Part shown: positions 34,433 through 44,754 of the stretch, piece by piece
Layout of the letters: each line of letters opens with the position of its first letter
Position numbering within the stretch: the stretch's first letter is position 1
Source of the DNA: Bufo bufo
Lineage: Eukaryota > Chordata > Amphibia > Anura > Bufonidae
NCBI RefSeq assembly: GCF_905171765.1
Contig: NC_053393.1
Span: 69,781,371 to 69,845,370, forward strand
Reading direction: 5' to 3'
DNA length: 64,000 nt
Translations under genes and position numbers: made by a program
The notes under the pieces: model-generated
Database searches by the model: none
Told to the model about the DNA's origin: nothing
What the model saw: the letters and a program-made list of their open reading frames with translations, nothing else

Positions 34433-35056
34433 CTTAAAGGGATTTTCTGGAAGTTTAGTATTGATGGCGTATCCTCAGGATGTGCTTGGTATTACAGCTT
34501 AGACCCATTTAATTTGAATGGCACTGAACTGCACATAGGCCATGTGACCAATGAACATGACCTCTTTGAATACCTGATCATGCTGGGAGTCGGACCCCCA
34601 CAGATCAGATATTGATGACAAGGGGCGTAGCTAAAGGCTCATGGGCCTTGTCAAGAGTTCAGCTTGGGTTCCCTCAATGCTTTGTAGCCAGGGGCAGGGA
34701 AGCACATAGCTCTTCTGCTGCCTGAGGCAAAAATTTAAATGGCACTCCCCCAACGCCAAATTCTTGACCTAACCCCTCCCCTCCAGCCAGAGGTATAACT
34801 TGACCAGCATGCACTTTCTATAATACAGGTGTCTTCTTATGCGGCACAAGGGACTTTACGCCCGCTCAGGCGACTGCTACCTCTGAACCCCTATAGCTAC
34901 GGCCCCTCAGGCGACTGCTACCTCTGAACCCCCTATAGCTACGCCCCCTCAGGCGACTGCTACCTCTGAACTCGCTATAGCTACACCTCTGTTGATGACC
35001 AATCCTGAGGATAGGCCATCAATATTAAAATCATGGAAAACCAATTTAATTCCAGA
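34433..35056. repeat. Palindrome-ended repeat interrupted by a short hAT-like element
   Basis: The outer arms (34433-34490 and about 35000-35056) are inverted relative to each other (CTCAGGAT / ATCCTGAGG, TATTGATGGC / GCCATCAATA). The centre carries a 372-bp insertion listed separately. A single arm of the same family occurs near 40275-40330. Confidence 0.55.
34620..34991. mobile_element. 372-bp hAT-like element with 8-bp duplication and 42-bp tandem units
   Basis: TTGATGAC is duplicated at 34612-34619 and 34992-34999. Ends GGGGCGTAGCTA and TAGCTACACCTCTG are inverted repeats. Near the right end, three units of about 42 bp (CTCAGGCGACTGCTACCTCT...) repeat the right terminus with its AGCTACG motif, so the end has been tandemly copied. 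Confidence 0.68.
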
Positions 35057-35560
35057 AAGTATTTTTGGTTGTCAATGTACTAGCATACAGCATATATAAT
35101 TTTTTTCTGATTCTTTCTTACTCTCATCACTTGTGGAAACATTTACCCCTTTACAGTTTATATGATATAGTGTAGATACAACATTTTATAGACCTACACA
35201 GAGATCTATAGGAGAAGTATGAAAGGAAGATGGCGTCAGTAGGGACATGAAAAAGTCTGGGAAATGTTGTAATGGTTATGGCTCTAGTAGTGCATGTCAA
35301 TAGTGCTAATTTCCTTATAGAGCTTCGCCAATAATAAAATGGATGTGCATTCTTTTCTCTTTGATCTGACAACAGTACAGTTACAGTTGTCACTTCCCAT
35401 CCCCCACAGAGCGCCAGGAAAGAATGAAAGGAAGTGTTATAGATGGAAGCTATGGTAATTGCACTGTTTGTGAACTGTATGGAAAAGTGTAGCTCAAAAA
35501 TCTTCCTCTATGCTGCCTATATACATAGTTGGTAGACGTTAAAAAAAAAACCCTGTGAGG
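35057..35560. other. No gene seen
   Basis: No credible coding frame or paired repeat ends. Confidence 0.35.
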
Positions 35561-35647
35561 TAGAAGTCAATTTTCCTCATTTAAGAGGAAAAAATTCCTT
35601 TCCGACTCCAGACAATCAGAATAACTCCCTGGATCAACGACCCCTCT

Positions 35648-35851
35648 CTAGTAGCTATAACCTATAATATTATTACACTCCAGAAATACATCCAGGCCCC
35701 TCTTGAATTCCTTTATTGTACTCACCATCACCACCTCCTCAGGCAGAGAGTTCCATAGTCTCACTGCTCTTACCGTAAAGAATCCTCTTCTATGTTTGTG
35801 TAGAAACCTTCTTTCCTCCAGACGCAGAGGATGTCCCCTTGTCACAGTCAC
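35648..35851 (-). pseudogene. CR1-like LINE fragment, C-terminus of ORF2
   Basis: The frame reads RGHPLRLEERRFL, FFTVRAVRLWNSLPEEVV, TIKEFKRGLDVFLE. The WNSLPEEVV...FK..LD signature is typical of the extreme C-terminus of CR1/L2-type LINE proteins. Upstream catalytic domains are absent. A matching continuation of the same repeat (AGATCTCCCCTCAGTTGTC) resumes near 36563 beyond a DNA element that landed in it. Confidence 0.68.
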
Positions 35852-35904
35852 AGTCCTGGGGATAAATAGATGATGGCAGAGATCTCTGTACTGACCCCTG
35901 ATAC

Positions 35905-36546
35905 ATACTCAGGAGCAAAAGGGTAACAATGTTTTGAACTTTCTCTTTTCTTAAGAAATCTTCTTCATGGCTGCTCTCAGGGCCGACCCGGGAACTTAAA
36001 GTGGCCCTGGAAAAAATACTAAAAGTGGCCCCGTTTTGTAGTTGGGTCCAAATTGATGGAAGTCAGGGCCAGTAATACCATATTTGTCACATTATACCAC
36101 CCCAACAGAGCCAAATACCATAGTGCATCAGAAAACTTACACCGGCCAGCTGTGAGGAGGGCTAAGGCAGCCCCCTGGGAAATTACCCTGTAAGGTCTAT
36201 GGCCAATCCACCAATGGATTCAAACCAGTGACCTTTCAATTTGGAAGGGAATCAACCTACTAACACACTGAGGTATTAGGGAATGTGAGAACAGATAGTA
36301 ATTTGTAGTATACAAGAAGAAAAAGATTTTTTCACCACTGGGAGCAAAACAGTAACAATGCAGTTACCTGACAAGAATCTGCATAACTAATCTTATGCTA
36401 AATAGCTGCAATTCCAATTTATGTATGAGATAGCCAAGATGATTGTCTATAAAATGATGGTAGTCTCACGTTCAAAGCTGTAGAGGATGGTGAGATATGG
36501 AGCCTGAAAATCAAAAGTTCAAAACATTGTTACCCTTTTTGCTTGT
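35905..36546. mobile_element. Non-autonomous DNA element inserted in CR1 fragment
   Basis: Inverted ends: GCAAAAGGGTAACAATG at about 35909 and its complement at about 36512-36543, extending about 28-33 bp. They enclose 0.6 kb of non-coding sequence that includes a GTGGCCCTGGAAAAAA block also found near 40530 and, inverted, at 43172. No exact target duplication could be fixed. Confidence 0.6.
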
Positions 36547-36812
36547 CAGTGTAATTATACATAGTTATTAGATCTCCCCTCAGTTGTCTTTTTTCTAAAA
36601 TGAATAACCCTAATTTTGATAATCTTTCTGGGTCCAGTTATTACTTTATGACTAGGTTACGGTAAAGTTTTTATTTTAATTCTATGGTTGTTGTCAAGGA
36701 GCTAAAGATGAGGATGTCAATGTCTTGACCCTTTCAGCTTCTTAGTAGATCAATAAATGGTTACATTGTTACAATCCCAAACCAGTCTTGGAGTTTCTAT
36801 CATGCTAAAGAT

Positions 36813-37202
36813 TAAAATTCGTTCACGCTTCGTTTGGTGGTAAAATCTGAATTGCATTATGGATTCAGTTACCACGGACCATAACAAAATTCTATGACGG
36901 AATGCATAACGGGAGGCATTCCGTTATTCATTCCGTCATAATAGAAGTCTATGGCCTGCATAACGGATCCGTCCCATTTCCGTTATGCAGGAGAGGACAC
37001 CCCTGCATAACGGAAACGGGACGGATCTGTTTTGCAGACAATAGACTTTTATTATGACGGAATGCCTCTAAAGGCATTCCGTCATGCATTCCGTTATAGA
37101 ATTACGTTATGGTCTGTGGTAATGGAATCCTTAACGCAATTCTGCTTTTACCACGAAACGAAGCGTGAATGAATTTTAAAATATAAAATTCGCTTATCTC
37201 TA
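36813..37202. mobile_element. 390-bp palindromic hAT MITE with 8-bp duplication CTAAAGAT
   Basis: CTAAAGAT occurs at 36805-36812 and 37203-37210. The two halves are near-perfect inverted copies (TTCACGCTTCGTTTGGTGG; GACGGAATGCAT; CATAACGG), so the whole element folds into one long hairpin. No coding sequence. Confidence 0.87.
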
Positions 37203-37401
37203 CTAAAGATCCCTATGTCATTCATAAAGAAGTCTAATCTGGTAATCCATGAGCCATCTGGAAAAAATGTACGATGACTCAACTACTATTAAACCTCAGT
37301 GAGTAGAGAAAAGAGGCCTCTAAGGATTGTATTACCATTGATAAAAAAAGTAATAGAGTCAGTGCTGCATGACAGGGCTTTTTAAAGGGAACCTGTCACC
37401 T

Positions 37402-37497
37402 CCCAAAACCATCCCAAGCCGCCAGCAGTACCTGCGTGTAGTTTCTGTTTCTGCTGGCTACACACAGGTACTGCTGGCGGCTTGGGATGGTTTTGGG
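37402..37497. repeat. Hairpin with perfect 33-bp arms
   Basis: The arm 37402-37434 (starts CCCAAAACCATCCCAAGCC) pairs without mismatch to 37465-37497 across a 30-nt spacer that itself contains short TGTAG/CTACA complements. The sequence upstream (AAAGGGAACCTGTCACC) looks like a dispersed-repeat edge. Confidence 0.93.
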
Positions 37498-37825
37498 CTC
37501 ATGAACGGCCGCTCTCCGTTCATTCCTATGGGACTGCCAAATATAGCTACGTTTGTGCAGTGGACTGCCCATTCATTTCGATGGGACTTTCGAAAATAGT
37601 TGAGCTCGGCTATTTTCGGGGCTCCCATTGCATTGAATGGAGGGTGGCCTTCAGGACTTTGTGGGCTCCATTCAAAGTATAGGTGCGTGTCCTAGAGGTG
37701 GGACCTGCACCTATCGCACATTGGAGACATATCCTAGCGATAGGCCCGCAATGTCCAAGGTGGGAATAACCCTTTAATTTTAAACTTGATAAATTTTTCA
37801 CTGAGTACAACAAGTCCTTTATTGG

Positions 37826-38815
37826 GTGCACTTCTGGAAAACTAGGCTATTGGAGAACCCAAATGATGTTACTGACCTTAAAAGAACTAATGTCTCTGGT
37901 ATCTCACACCATTTTATACAGGTGCACAATAGGTCTGTGAAATTCCTCCACGTTACAGTATGGGCATCAAGAGGGTTAAAAAGCCCTCTTAGGCCCCATT
38001 CACACGTCCGGAACGCGTTTTGCGGATCCGTAAAACACGGACACCGGCAATGTGCGTTCCGCATTTTGCGGACCGCACATCGCCGTCACTAATAGAATAT
38101 GCAATTGCGGACAAGAATAGGACATGTTCTATTTTTTTTCGGGAACGGAAATGCGGACCCGGAAGTGCGGGTCCGCATTTCCGGAGGCGGCCCCATAGAA
38201 ATGAATGGGTCCGCAATTCCGTTCCGCAAAATGCGGAACGAAATTGCGGACGTGTGAATGGGGCCTAAAGGAGGCAAGTGGAACAGATTGCTACATACCC
38301 ATGAAGCGTATTGGATTTTCCATTGCAATACTATGTCCCCACATGGAAATCATGTTATGTTATGTAGGACAACAATGTGGCGCCCATGACCGGGGGACAT
38401 ACATTAGAACATGGATGCTGCCCTCGGTACATGATTTCAGTGTGTATGGTGATGAATGTTCTCAGATTTATCATGCTCAAATAGCGACATCAGAATGATT
38501 AAGTCATTTTTGGGAATTTTATGTCAGTAATAGGTTGACTATACAGAATAGTGGGTCGTTTGATTTGATGTTTCGCCTTGTTGTTTTTATCAGTAACATA
38601 TGTGAATTGTTAATTGTGTAAATTAAGAACAGGTGGTTGCTTCTCCGCTCTATAAAAGATGCAATTAGTAAGTTGTTCATCATACCATGATTAAGATCGA
38701 TTTGCCGATCGAAACGTGTTGGAGGTACCTGGCAGTATGTTGCAGGAATTTTTAATGTAAATCTCAGTAAAGTGGAGTTGCTTTTCTCCTGGTGCTGAAT
38801 CAATACTATGTTTAT
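37826..38815 (+). pseudogene. Possible Penelope-like fragment, interrupted by a MITE
   Basis: After the MITE, a frame at 38290-38497 reads ILCPHMEIMLCYVGQQCG, weakly like the CP(C)..YVG start of GIY-YIG endonucleases. The sequence near 38690-38740 (GATCGAAACGTGTTGGAGG) resembles the GAAACGCATTGGAGG block in the Penelope-like copy at 56165. The match is weak and may be coincidental. Confidence 0.35.
37992..38265. mobile_element. Harbinger-type palindromic MITE
   Basis: The ends GGCCCCATTCACACGTCCG and their inverse enclose a nearly palindromic 274-bp body with GCGGATCCG and TTGCGGA blocks. Flanks are TTA (37989-37991) and TAA (38266-38268), compatible with the TWA target preference of PIF/Harbinger elements but not an exact duplication. 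Confidence 0.7.
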
Positions 38816-38825
38816 TCTGAATTAA

Positions 38826-39489
38826 GGGCTCGTGCACGCGAACATATTTTCTTTTTCCGTGTCCATCCCTTTTTTATGCCGACCGTATGCGTAACCATTC
38901 ATTTCAAAGGGTCCACAAGAAAAACGGAAGTTACTCCGTGTGCATTCCGTTTCTGTATGTGCTCATTCACACGACCGTATGTATTTTGCGGTCCGCAAAA
39001 ATGGATCCACAAAGAATACGGATCACGTCCGCGTGCATTCCGTGTTTTGCGGAACGGAACAGCTGGCCCCTAATAGAACAGTCCTATCCTTGTCCGTAAT
39101 GTAGACAATAATAGGACATGTTCTATTTTTTTGCGGAATAGTAATACGGACATACGGAAACGGAATGCACACGGAGTAACTTCCGTTTTTTTTTTTTGCG
39201 GATCCATTGAAATGAATGGTTCCGCATATTGTCCGCAAAAAAAAAACAGATTGGACACGGAAAGAAAATACGTTCGTGTGCATGAGCCCTATGTCTGTAT
39301 TTCCGTTCCGCACAAAAAAAAAAGAACATGTCCTATTATTGTCTGCATTACGGAAAAGGATAGTGCTGTTCTATTAGGGACCAGCTGTTCCGTTCCGCAA
39401 AATAAGGAATGCACACGGACGTCATCCGTATTTTTTGCGGATCTGTTTTTTGCAGACCGCAAAATACATACGGTCATGTGCATAAGCCC
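38826..39489. mobile_element. Compound Harbinger-type MITE, palindrome within palindrome
   Basis: TAA flanks on both sides (38823-38825 and 39490-39492). The outer ends GGGCTCGTGCACGCGA and TGTGCATAAGCCC are inverted. Inside, another inverted end pair (AGGGCTC...GAGCCCT up to about 39291) and repeated GGAACGGAACAGCTGG / AATAGGACATGTTCT blocks show two related elements overlapping or one duplicated internally. Confidence 0.7.
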
Positions 39490-39848
39490 TAAAGGGGTAC
39501 GCAGGGAATTAGGCCATTAAAGTACTTGCAGCATATAACGAGACAGTCCCCACAGTTATGCTTTTCATGCACTGGCGCAGTACATTGAGCGTGAGCCGTC
39601 ATTTCAACTTTGTAAAGGAGCTGCATCATTCATTTCAGTTATTTGGCTCCTGTATCATTGAATACATTCTTGCTTCTTATCCATGTTATACTCATTTACC
39701 TTTTTACTGATGGATTTTCCATTGCCCACACAGATCATCTATGTGCAGTCAAATCATTTCCGAAATACAGTGCAAATACCCAGCAAATAGTCAGCCTGAA
39801 AAAAGCAGATCTGCAGAAAACATTATTGGTGTTCGTTTCATGGTGTAA

Positions 39849-40220
39849 GGCTACATTCACATGACCGTGTAGCGTACCCCAAACCACGGACTGCAAAACA
39901 TGAGCACTGGACGTGTGAACTCGGTGCAGACCCATTCACTTGAATGGGTCCAGGATCCGCAACTTACAGCAAAGGATTTTGTGGTGCAGAGGAACGGACC
40001 CGGAAGCCCATGGAAGCGCTTCTGTGTGCTTCTGATCCGTGCCTCCACTCCACAAAAGATTGGACATGCCCTATGTTGTATGTTGCAGGTCGCTAACCCA
40101 TTCAAGTCAATGGGTCTGCACTGCAGTACGGAATTCAAACGGTGGTCCCCATTTTTTGCGCACCCGCAGTTTGCGGTCCAAAACACGGGCAAGGCTACAC
40201 CACAGTCATGTGAATGCCCC
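39849..40220. mobile_element. Harbinger-type MITE, right end degraded
   Basis: Left end GGCTACATTCACATGACCG after TAA (39846-39848). The right side has CAGTCATGTGAATGCCCCC without TAA. Same GGATCCGCAA and ATTGGACATGCCC-type internal blocks as the other copies. Confidence 0.6.
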
Positions 40221-40949
40221 CTTGGGTTGTGAAGAATTGGGGACAGAAGTCACAGCAATCGGGGTCGGTTTATTTAAAGGGGATTTCCAGGCTTTAGATA
40301 TTGATGACCTATCCACAGGAATGTGATAGTTCATCAATCTCAGATCAGTGGCAGTAGGACACCTGACACCTGCAAAAATCAGTGCTGAAAACAACACAGT
40401 GGACGGAGCCAAAGGCATCCACGGTGTAATGGTTGTGCCGGGTACTGTAGCTCAGCTCTGTGTCTCAGGACATCAACCCTGTACCTTATCACAATCCTTT
40501 GTATGTTATGTAGGGCAGACTAGGAACATAAAGTGGCCCTGGAAAAAAAAAAAATAAATGTGGCCCCATGTTGTAGGCAGTATGGAAGCTTAGATGGTGA
40601 AATGCGAGCTACAGCACAGAGCCAGCACCTTTAGCGTGCTTCCTGGTCTTTAACGGTACCAAACATATAGGAAAATACAGTTCTATATACCAAGTACATC
40701 CAGCAATGTCTCCTCTGATGTAGAAGCTCTCTTTCCTTATCTTCTCCATTCAGCCCAGACCACCATGACAAATTTCTTCAGCCACATCTCACCTCTTCAG
40801 AGATATCTTAGATTCCTCAAATATCCATCATCCTCCCTACTTTTCAATGCAAACTCTCTTTCTTGGTGCCCAAAAGTGTCATCCTGCCATCACCCCTATA
40901 CTATGCCCACTGTGCTCCCTATATCCACTATCCAACAGACAAAATAGTG
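40221..40949. other. No gene; repeat edges only
   Basis: 40262-40330 is one arm of the palindrome family at 34433, and 40510-40590 contains the GTGGCCCTGGAAAAAA block. No credible coding frame. Confidence 0.4.
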
Positions 40950-41385
40950 CCCCTTTAGTAATAATGACCCCTACAGGTGCTTCAATAAAAATATTATCCC
41001 CCAGAGAGGCTCCATTAAAAAAAAAAACTGCCATAGTACCCTGGGTAATAATAAAGCTCCCTATAGTGTCTCCAGTAGTAATAATACCTCCTATAGTGCC
41101 CCTGTAGTAATAATGGGTCCCAGTTAAAATAATGCCCCCAGTAATAAAAAATGCCTCTATAGTGGCCCCAATATTAATAATGCCTCATATAGAGCCTCAA
41201 GCAATATTAAGCACCCCTCCATGCTCACAGTAATAACAATTCCCTCTACAATGCCCCCAGTATTAATAATGCCCCCTATTGTGCCTCTTGCAATAATAAT
41301 ACCCCCGTAGTACCCCCAGTAATGCCCCCTATAGTGCCCTCAGTATTGAAAATGTTCCCATAGTGCCCCCAGTAATGCCCCCAGA
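40950..41385. repeat. Degenerate AATAATGCCCCC minisatellite
   Basis: Irregular units of roughly 25-35 bp built from AGTAATAATGCCCCC and TATAGTGCCCC. Spacing drifts, so it is an old array. Not coding. Confidence 0.7.
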
Positions 41386-42271
41386 AACAGCTACCTGTCT
41401 GACCTAGTGTCAGCGCCTGGTTTAAATCCCCTGCCTACACCTCTAATTGGAGCCCTAAATAACTCAGCGTCCCAAGTCTCTGATTTGCCCCATCTTGACT
41501 GGTTGGCATAACAACTTTGAAGGAAAGGCCATGAAACTATCCCACGCACCCTCCTCTGTCATCTCTGGAACAGCCACCCGTACCGCTCCTGGTCTCCTCC
41601 AGCACAATAGCATGGACCAGAGCATGGACCACCAAGTGCCCAGACAACGCTAGATTGGCTAAGGTAAGTTTATCACAACAGTATTTGTAGTTCTTCAAAC
41701 TTGATTTTGCTACTGCCATAAAATACTTAGAAAACCCAATAAAAACCCGGCCTTCCATTTTTGTGCATTGGTCTTCTTGTAATAAATCTGTTTTGCACAA
41801 AAGCAGCCCATCTCTTTTTCACATTGCTATGGCCGGTGACAGCAACGTCTTTGCTTTGTGCAGATACTTTGTGTCGGGTTATTTGTTTACTTCATGGATG
41901 GATAATATCCAGTTGTCACGCTTAATGCAGAAATTGTCACTGGTTAGCTTTCTGGCATGCTCCCACTGACAATCCTTTCACACATGATACACAAGGCAGA
42001 GCAAGCTGCGTACAGGTCAATATAAGGATCACTTCCCCGCAGTGTCTCTGCCCTCCTGTTTCACAGCCCGGCATGGGAACTCTGTGTCCTTGTATCTAGG
42101 GAGATGCTTCATTAGCTACTTCCTCAGGTTTGTCAACTTGTCAGGAGAAAGCAATATATGATTTCTGCCTCTGTCACAGCAGAGATGATAGTGATGGAAG
42201 CACCTCAGTACCATTAAACGTTCTCTGGTCCTAAGGACCATCAATGTGTATTCCTGGAAATCCCTTCTTTG
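41386..42271. other. No gene seen
   Basis: Mixed unique-looking sequence; the longest frames (about 87 codons) show no recognisable domain or compositional support. Confidence 0.35.
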
Positions 42272-42274
42272 TAA

Positions 42275-42562
42275 GGGCTCATGCACACGACCGTTGTTTG
42301 GGTCGGCATCCGAGCCGCATTTTTTGTGGTTCAGATGTGGACCCATTAATTTCAATGGGGCCTCAAAAGATGCGGACAGCACTCTTCCGTGGCCCCGCAA
42401 AAAATAAAACATGTTCTATTCTTGTCCGTTTTGCTGCCCAATTTCAATCATGGGCTGCCCGTTCCGTTCCACAAATTGCAGAACGCACACGGCTGGCATC
42501 CGTGTTTTGTGGACCCACAATTTGCGGACCGCAATACACGGCGTGGTCATGTGCATGAGCCC
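42275..42562. mobile_element. Harbinger-type MITE with TAA duplication
   Basis: TAA at 42272-42274 and 42563-42565. Ends GGGCTCATGCACACGACCG and GGTCATGTGCATGAGCCC are inverted repeats. The 288-bp body carries the GCGGACAGCAC and AACATGTTCTATTCTTGTCC blocks of the family. Confidence 0.85.
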
Positions 42563-42769
42563 TAAGTTATATGAAGCTGTATGGCTCAGCCTGGATCAGT
42601 GGTGAGATGAGGGAAAGGAAGGCAGGGATGGACTGGCCATAGACCCTGCAGGGAAATTTCCCGGTGGGCCAATGCCCAGGGGGTTACCCGAGCATTCCTC
42701 ACGGTTGCCAACCGAGTACTAATGATCTTATGCACCTAGCCAACAGCTGCCCTGCTGAACTCAACTATA

Positions 42770-42983
42770 TTAGGCTGGGTTCACATCAAATTTTATGCCC
42801 CCGTTTGATGTATACGTTAGAAAAAAAGGATACAAAAGTACGGTAAAAAAAAAATTTTTTTTTTTTACAATGGAACTCTATGGTGAATGCACAGTATGGC
42901 ATCAGTCTGAGGCATCCATTTAATGTATACATCTTTTGTATATGTTAAACGGATGGGAAAAAACGCAATGCGAACCCAACCTA
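42770..42983. mobile_element. Short palindromic MITE (Harbinger-like ends)
   Basis: TTAGGCTGGGTTCACATC at the left and GCGAACCCAACCTAA at the right are inverted. The middle has an A/T run and paired GTATAC motifs. No coding sequence. Confidence 0.7.
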
Positions 42984-43171
42984 ACCATCCTCAGGTGATA
43001 GAGTTAAATCCTGTGGTTAGGGAGGCAGTATTTCGCTTTGCGCTGTGATATTTGGTTTTGCTGGGTCGGTATGTTGTGCTGCACTACAGTATTGCAGGTC
43101 TCGCCTTTTTCTGTTGTCCCCGCCTACTTGTGTTGACCCGCCTTCTGTCAATTTGGACCGGCCTACAACAT

Positions 43172-43291
43172 GGGGCCACTTTTAGTTTTTTCTTCGGGGC
43201 CACTTTTAGTTTTTTCTTCGGGGCCACTTTTAGTTTTTTCTTCGGGGCCACTTTTAGTTTTTTCTTCGGGGCCACTTTTAGTTTTTTCTTC
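43172..43291 (+). repeat. Five exact 24-bp units
   Basis: GGGGCCACTTTTAGTTTTTT plus CTTC repeated five times at 43172, 43196, 43220, 43244 and 43268. The unit is the inverse of the GTGGCCCTGGAAAAAA block of the repeats near 36000 and 40530, so an internal piece of that repeat was amplified here. A 124-codon frame across it (43052-43426) is judged spurious. Confidence 0.95.
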
Positions 43292-43694
43292 AGGGCCATT
43301 TTAAACTGCCGGACCGCCCATGAAAGCAGAGTACCGCTGTCTACTGGTGGTGAGGTGGCCATTTTACGCCTTGTCCACTATGAGAGCTTGTTCCGCTCCT
43401 GGCCTGGATGTTCTTATGTAAAGTGACATAGAAAAAATTCTCATACACCACATACAGTATCAAATGAGAAGCATTACCCAACATATAGGTGTGCCTGACT
43501 AATGGGATATTTGACCAAAACCCCATTCAGTAACGCATCCTCTACTTTTTTGATCCGTGCAATGTTTGCAGCACTTAGGGCACGACTGTCACCACCAGAC
43601 ATCTGAGAAGCTCTGACAGACGTTCTTCAGAACCTCCCACTTGAGGTTTCTTTTGTTTTGCTTTAGTTTCCTCATCTCGTTAGCCTCTCTCAGC

Positions 43695-44115
43695 TGTCAT
43701 GTAGTTGCACTGATTGCATCCCTTTAAATCCCTTCCCATACTGCATCACTTTGCGGTTTATACAACTTCCTGGAGTGTATGCATGCTGGATGCTACTGCT
43801 GAGTCTTCTACAGATAAGTTTTGTTCATTCATTTGTATTTTCCTGTTTGCTGGATCCCAGGTGACCCTGACTCCCTCCGTATCAAGTGTAGGGAGCCGGT
43901 GGTCGTGTCCCCTCACTATTATAGGGTGTTCAGGGGTTATGCAGTCGAGGTACGAGGATATGCGATCTTCTACCATTGAGAATTTTGCATAGGCTGAGCA
44001 GTTAGGGAGAGAGCCAGGTCTGTTGCAGGGCTATCCCTTTGGTTCCTTAGTTTTGGATCCAGTCAGTCGGATCTTCCTTTTGTGTCTTCCAGTTTGCTGT
44101 ACACCTTCCGTGACA
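43695..44115 (+). repeat. Probable 5' LTR of a Ty3/Gypsy element
   Basis: About 421 bp beginning TGTCA and ending TGACA, directly upstream of a gag frame on the same strand. The inverted TG...CA ends and position support an LTR. No second LTR is in the window, so the boundary is inferred. Confidence 0.6.
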
Positions 44116-44142
44116 TTATAAACCGCCAAAACCGTTTCAAGC

Positions 44143-44754
44143 ATGGATCCGGTTTCACTTTTGACTGAACACATGCAGGGTCTTTCATTGGAGGTAGCAG
44201 ATCTCTGTAAAACTGTTTCGCCGTTTCAGGTGACCGGTTCAGCTTGCGTTCATGGAGTTTGTTCTGAGCCTAAGATCTCGCTCCCGGATACGTTCTCCGG
44301 GGGTAGTGAGAATTTTGTTCATTTTAGAGAGGCTTGCAAACTCCATTTTCGCCTACTTCCCCATTCCTCTGGTGATGAGGAGCAGAGGGTGGGGATCATC
44401 ATCTCGCTGCTCAGGGATAACGCTCAGTCCTGGGCCTTTTCGCTGCCGGTGGGGGCACGGCCCCTCTGTTCAGTGGATGATTTTTTTTTAGCCCTGGGTC
44501 AGATATATGATGATCCGGATCGTATTGCTCTGGCTAAGTCTAGATTACGTCTTTTATGCCAGGGTAAACAGTCCGCAGAGATATACTGTTCAGAATTTCG
44601 GAGATGGGCAGCTGATACTGGTTGGAATGATGCTGCACACCGAAGTCAATTTTGCCATGGTCTTTCAGAGGGATTGAAAGATGCATTTGCCTTTCATGAG
44701 AGACCTACCTCCTTGAATTCTGCCATGTCTCGGGCTGTTCGTATTGACAGCTAA
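44143..44754 (+). pseudogene. Ty3/Gypsy gag, truncated
   Basis: 203 codons from ATG at 44143 to a stop at 44752-44754. Contains the conserved capsid-like region of Ty3/Gypsy (retrotransposon gag) proteins: LPDTFSGGSENFVHFREAC, VGIIISLLRDNAQSWAF, YCSEFRRWAADTGWND, FCHGLSEGLKDAF. The zinc knuckle, protease, reverse transcriptase and integrase regions are all missing because the element is cut at about 44754, where an R1 repeat begins. The structural protein would form the cytoplasmic particle of the retrotransposon; this stub cannot complete it. Confidence 0.87.

Noticed and set aside
39131..39520. 129-codon frame over the Harbinger-type MITE
   Set aside because: The palindromic element is open by chance on both strands; no domain.
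43052..43426. 124-codon frame with five GATFSFFF repeats
   Set aside because: Produced by the 24-bp non-coding repeat; no start context or conservation.
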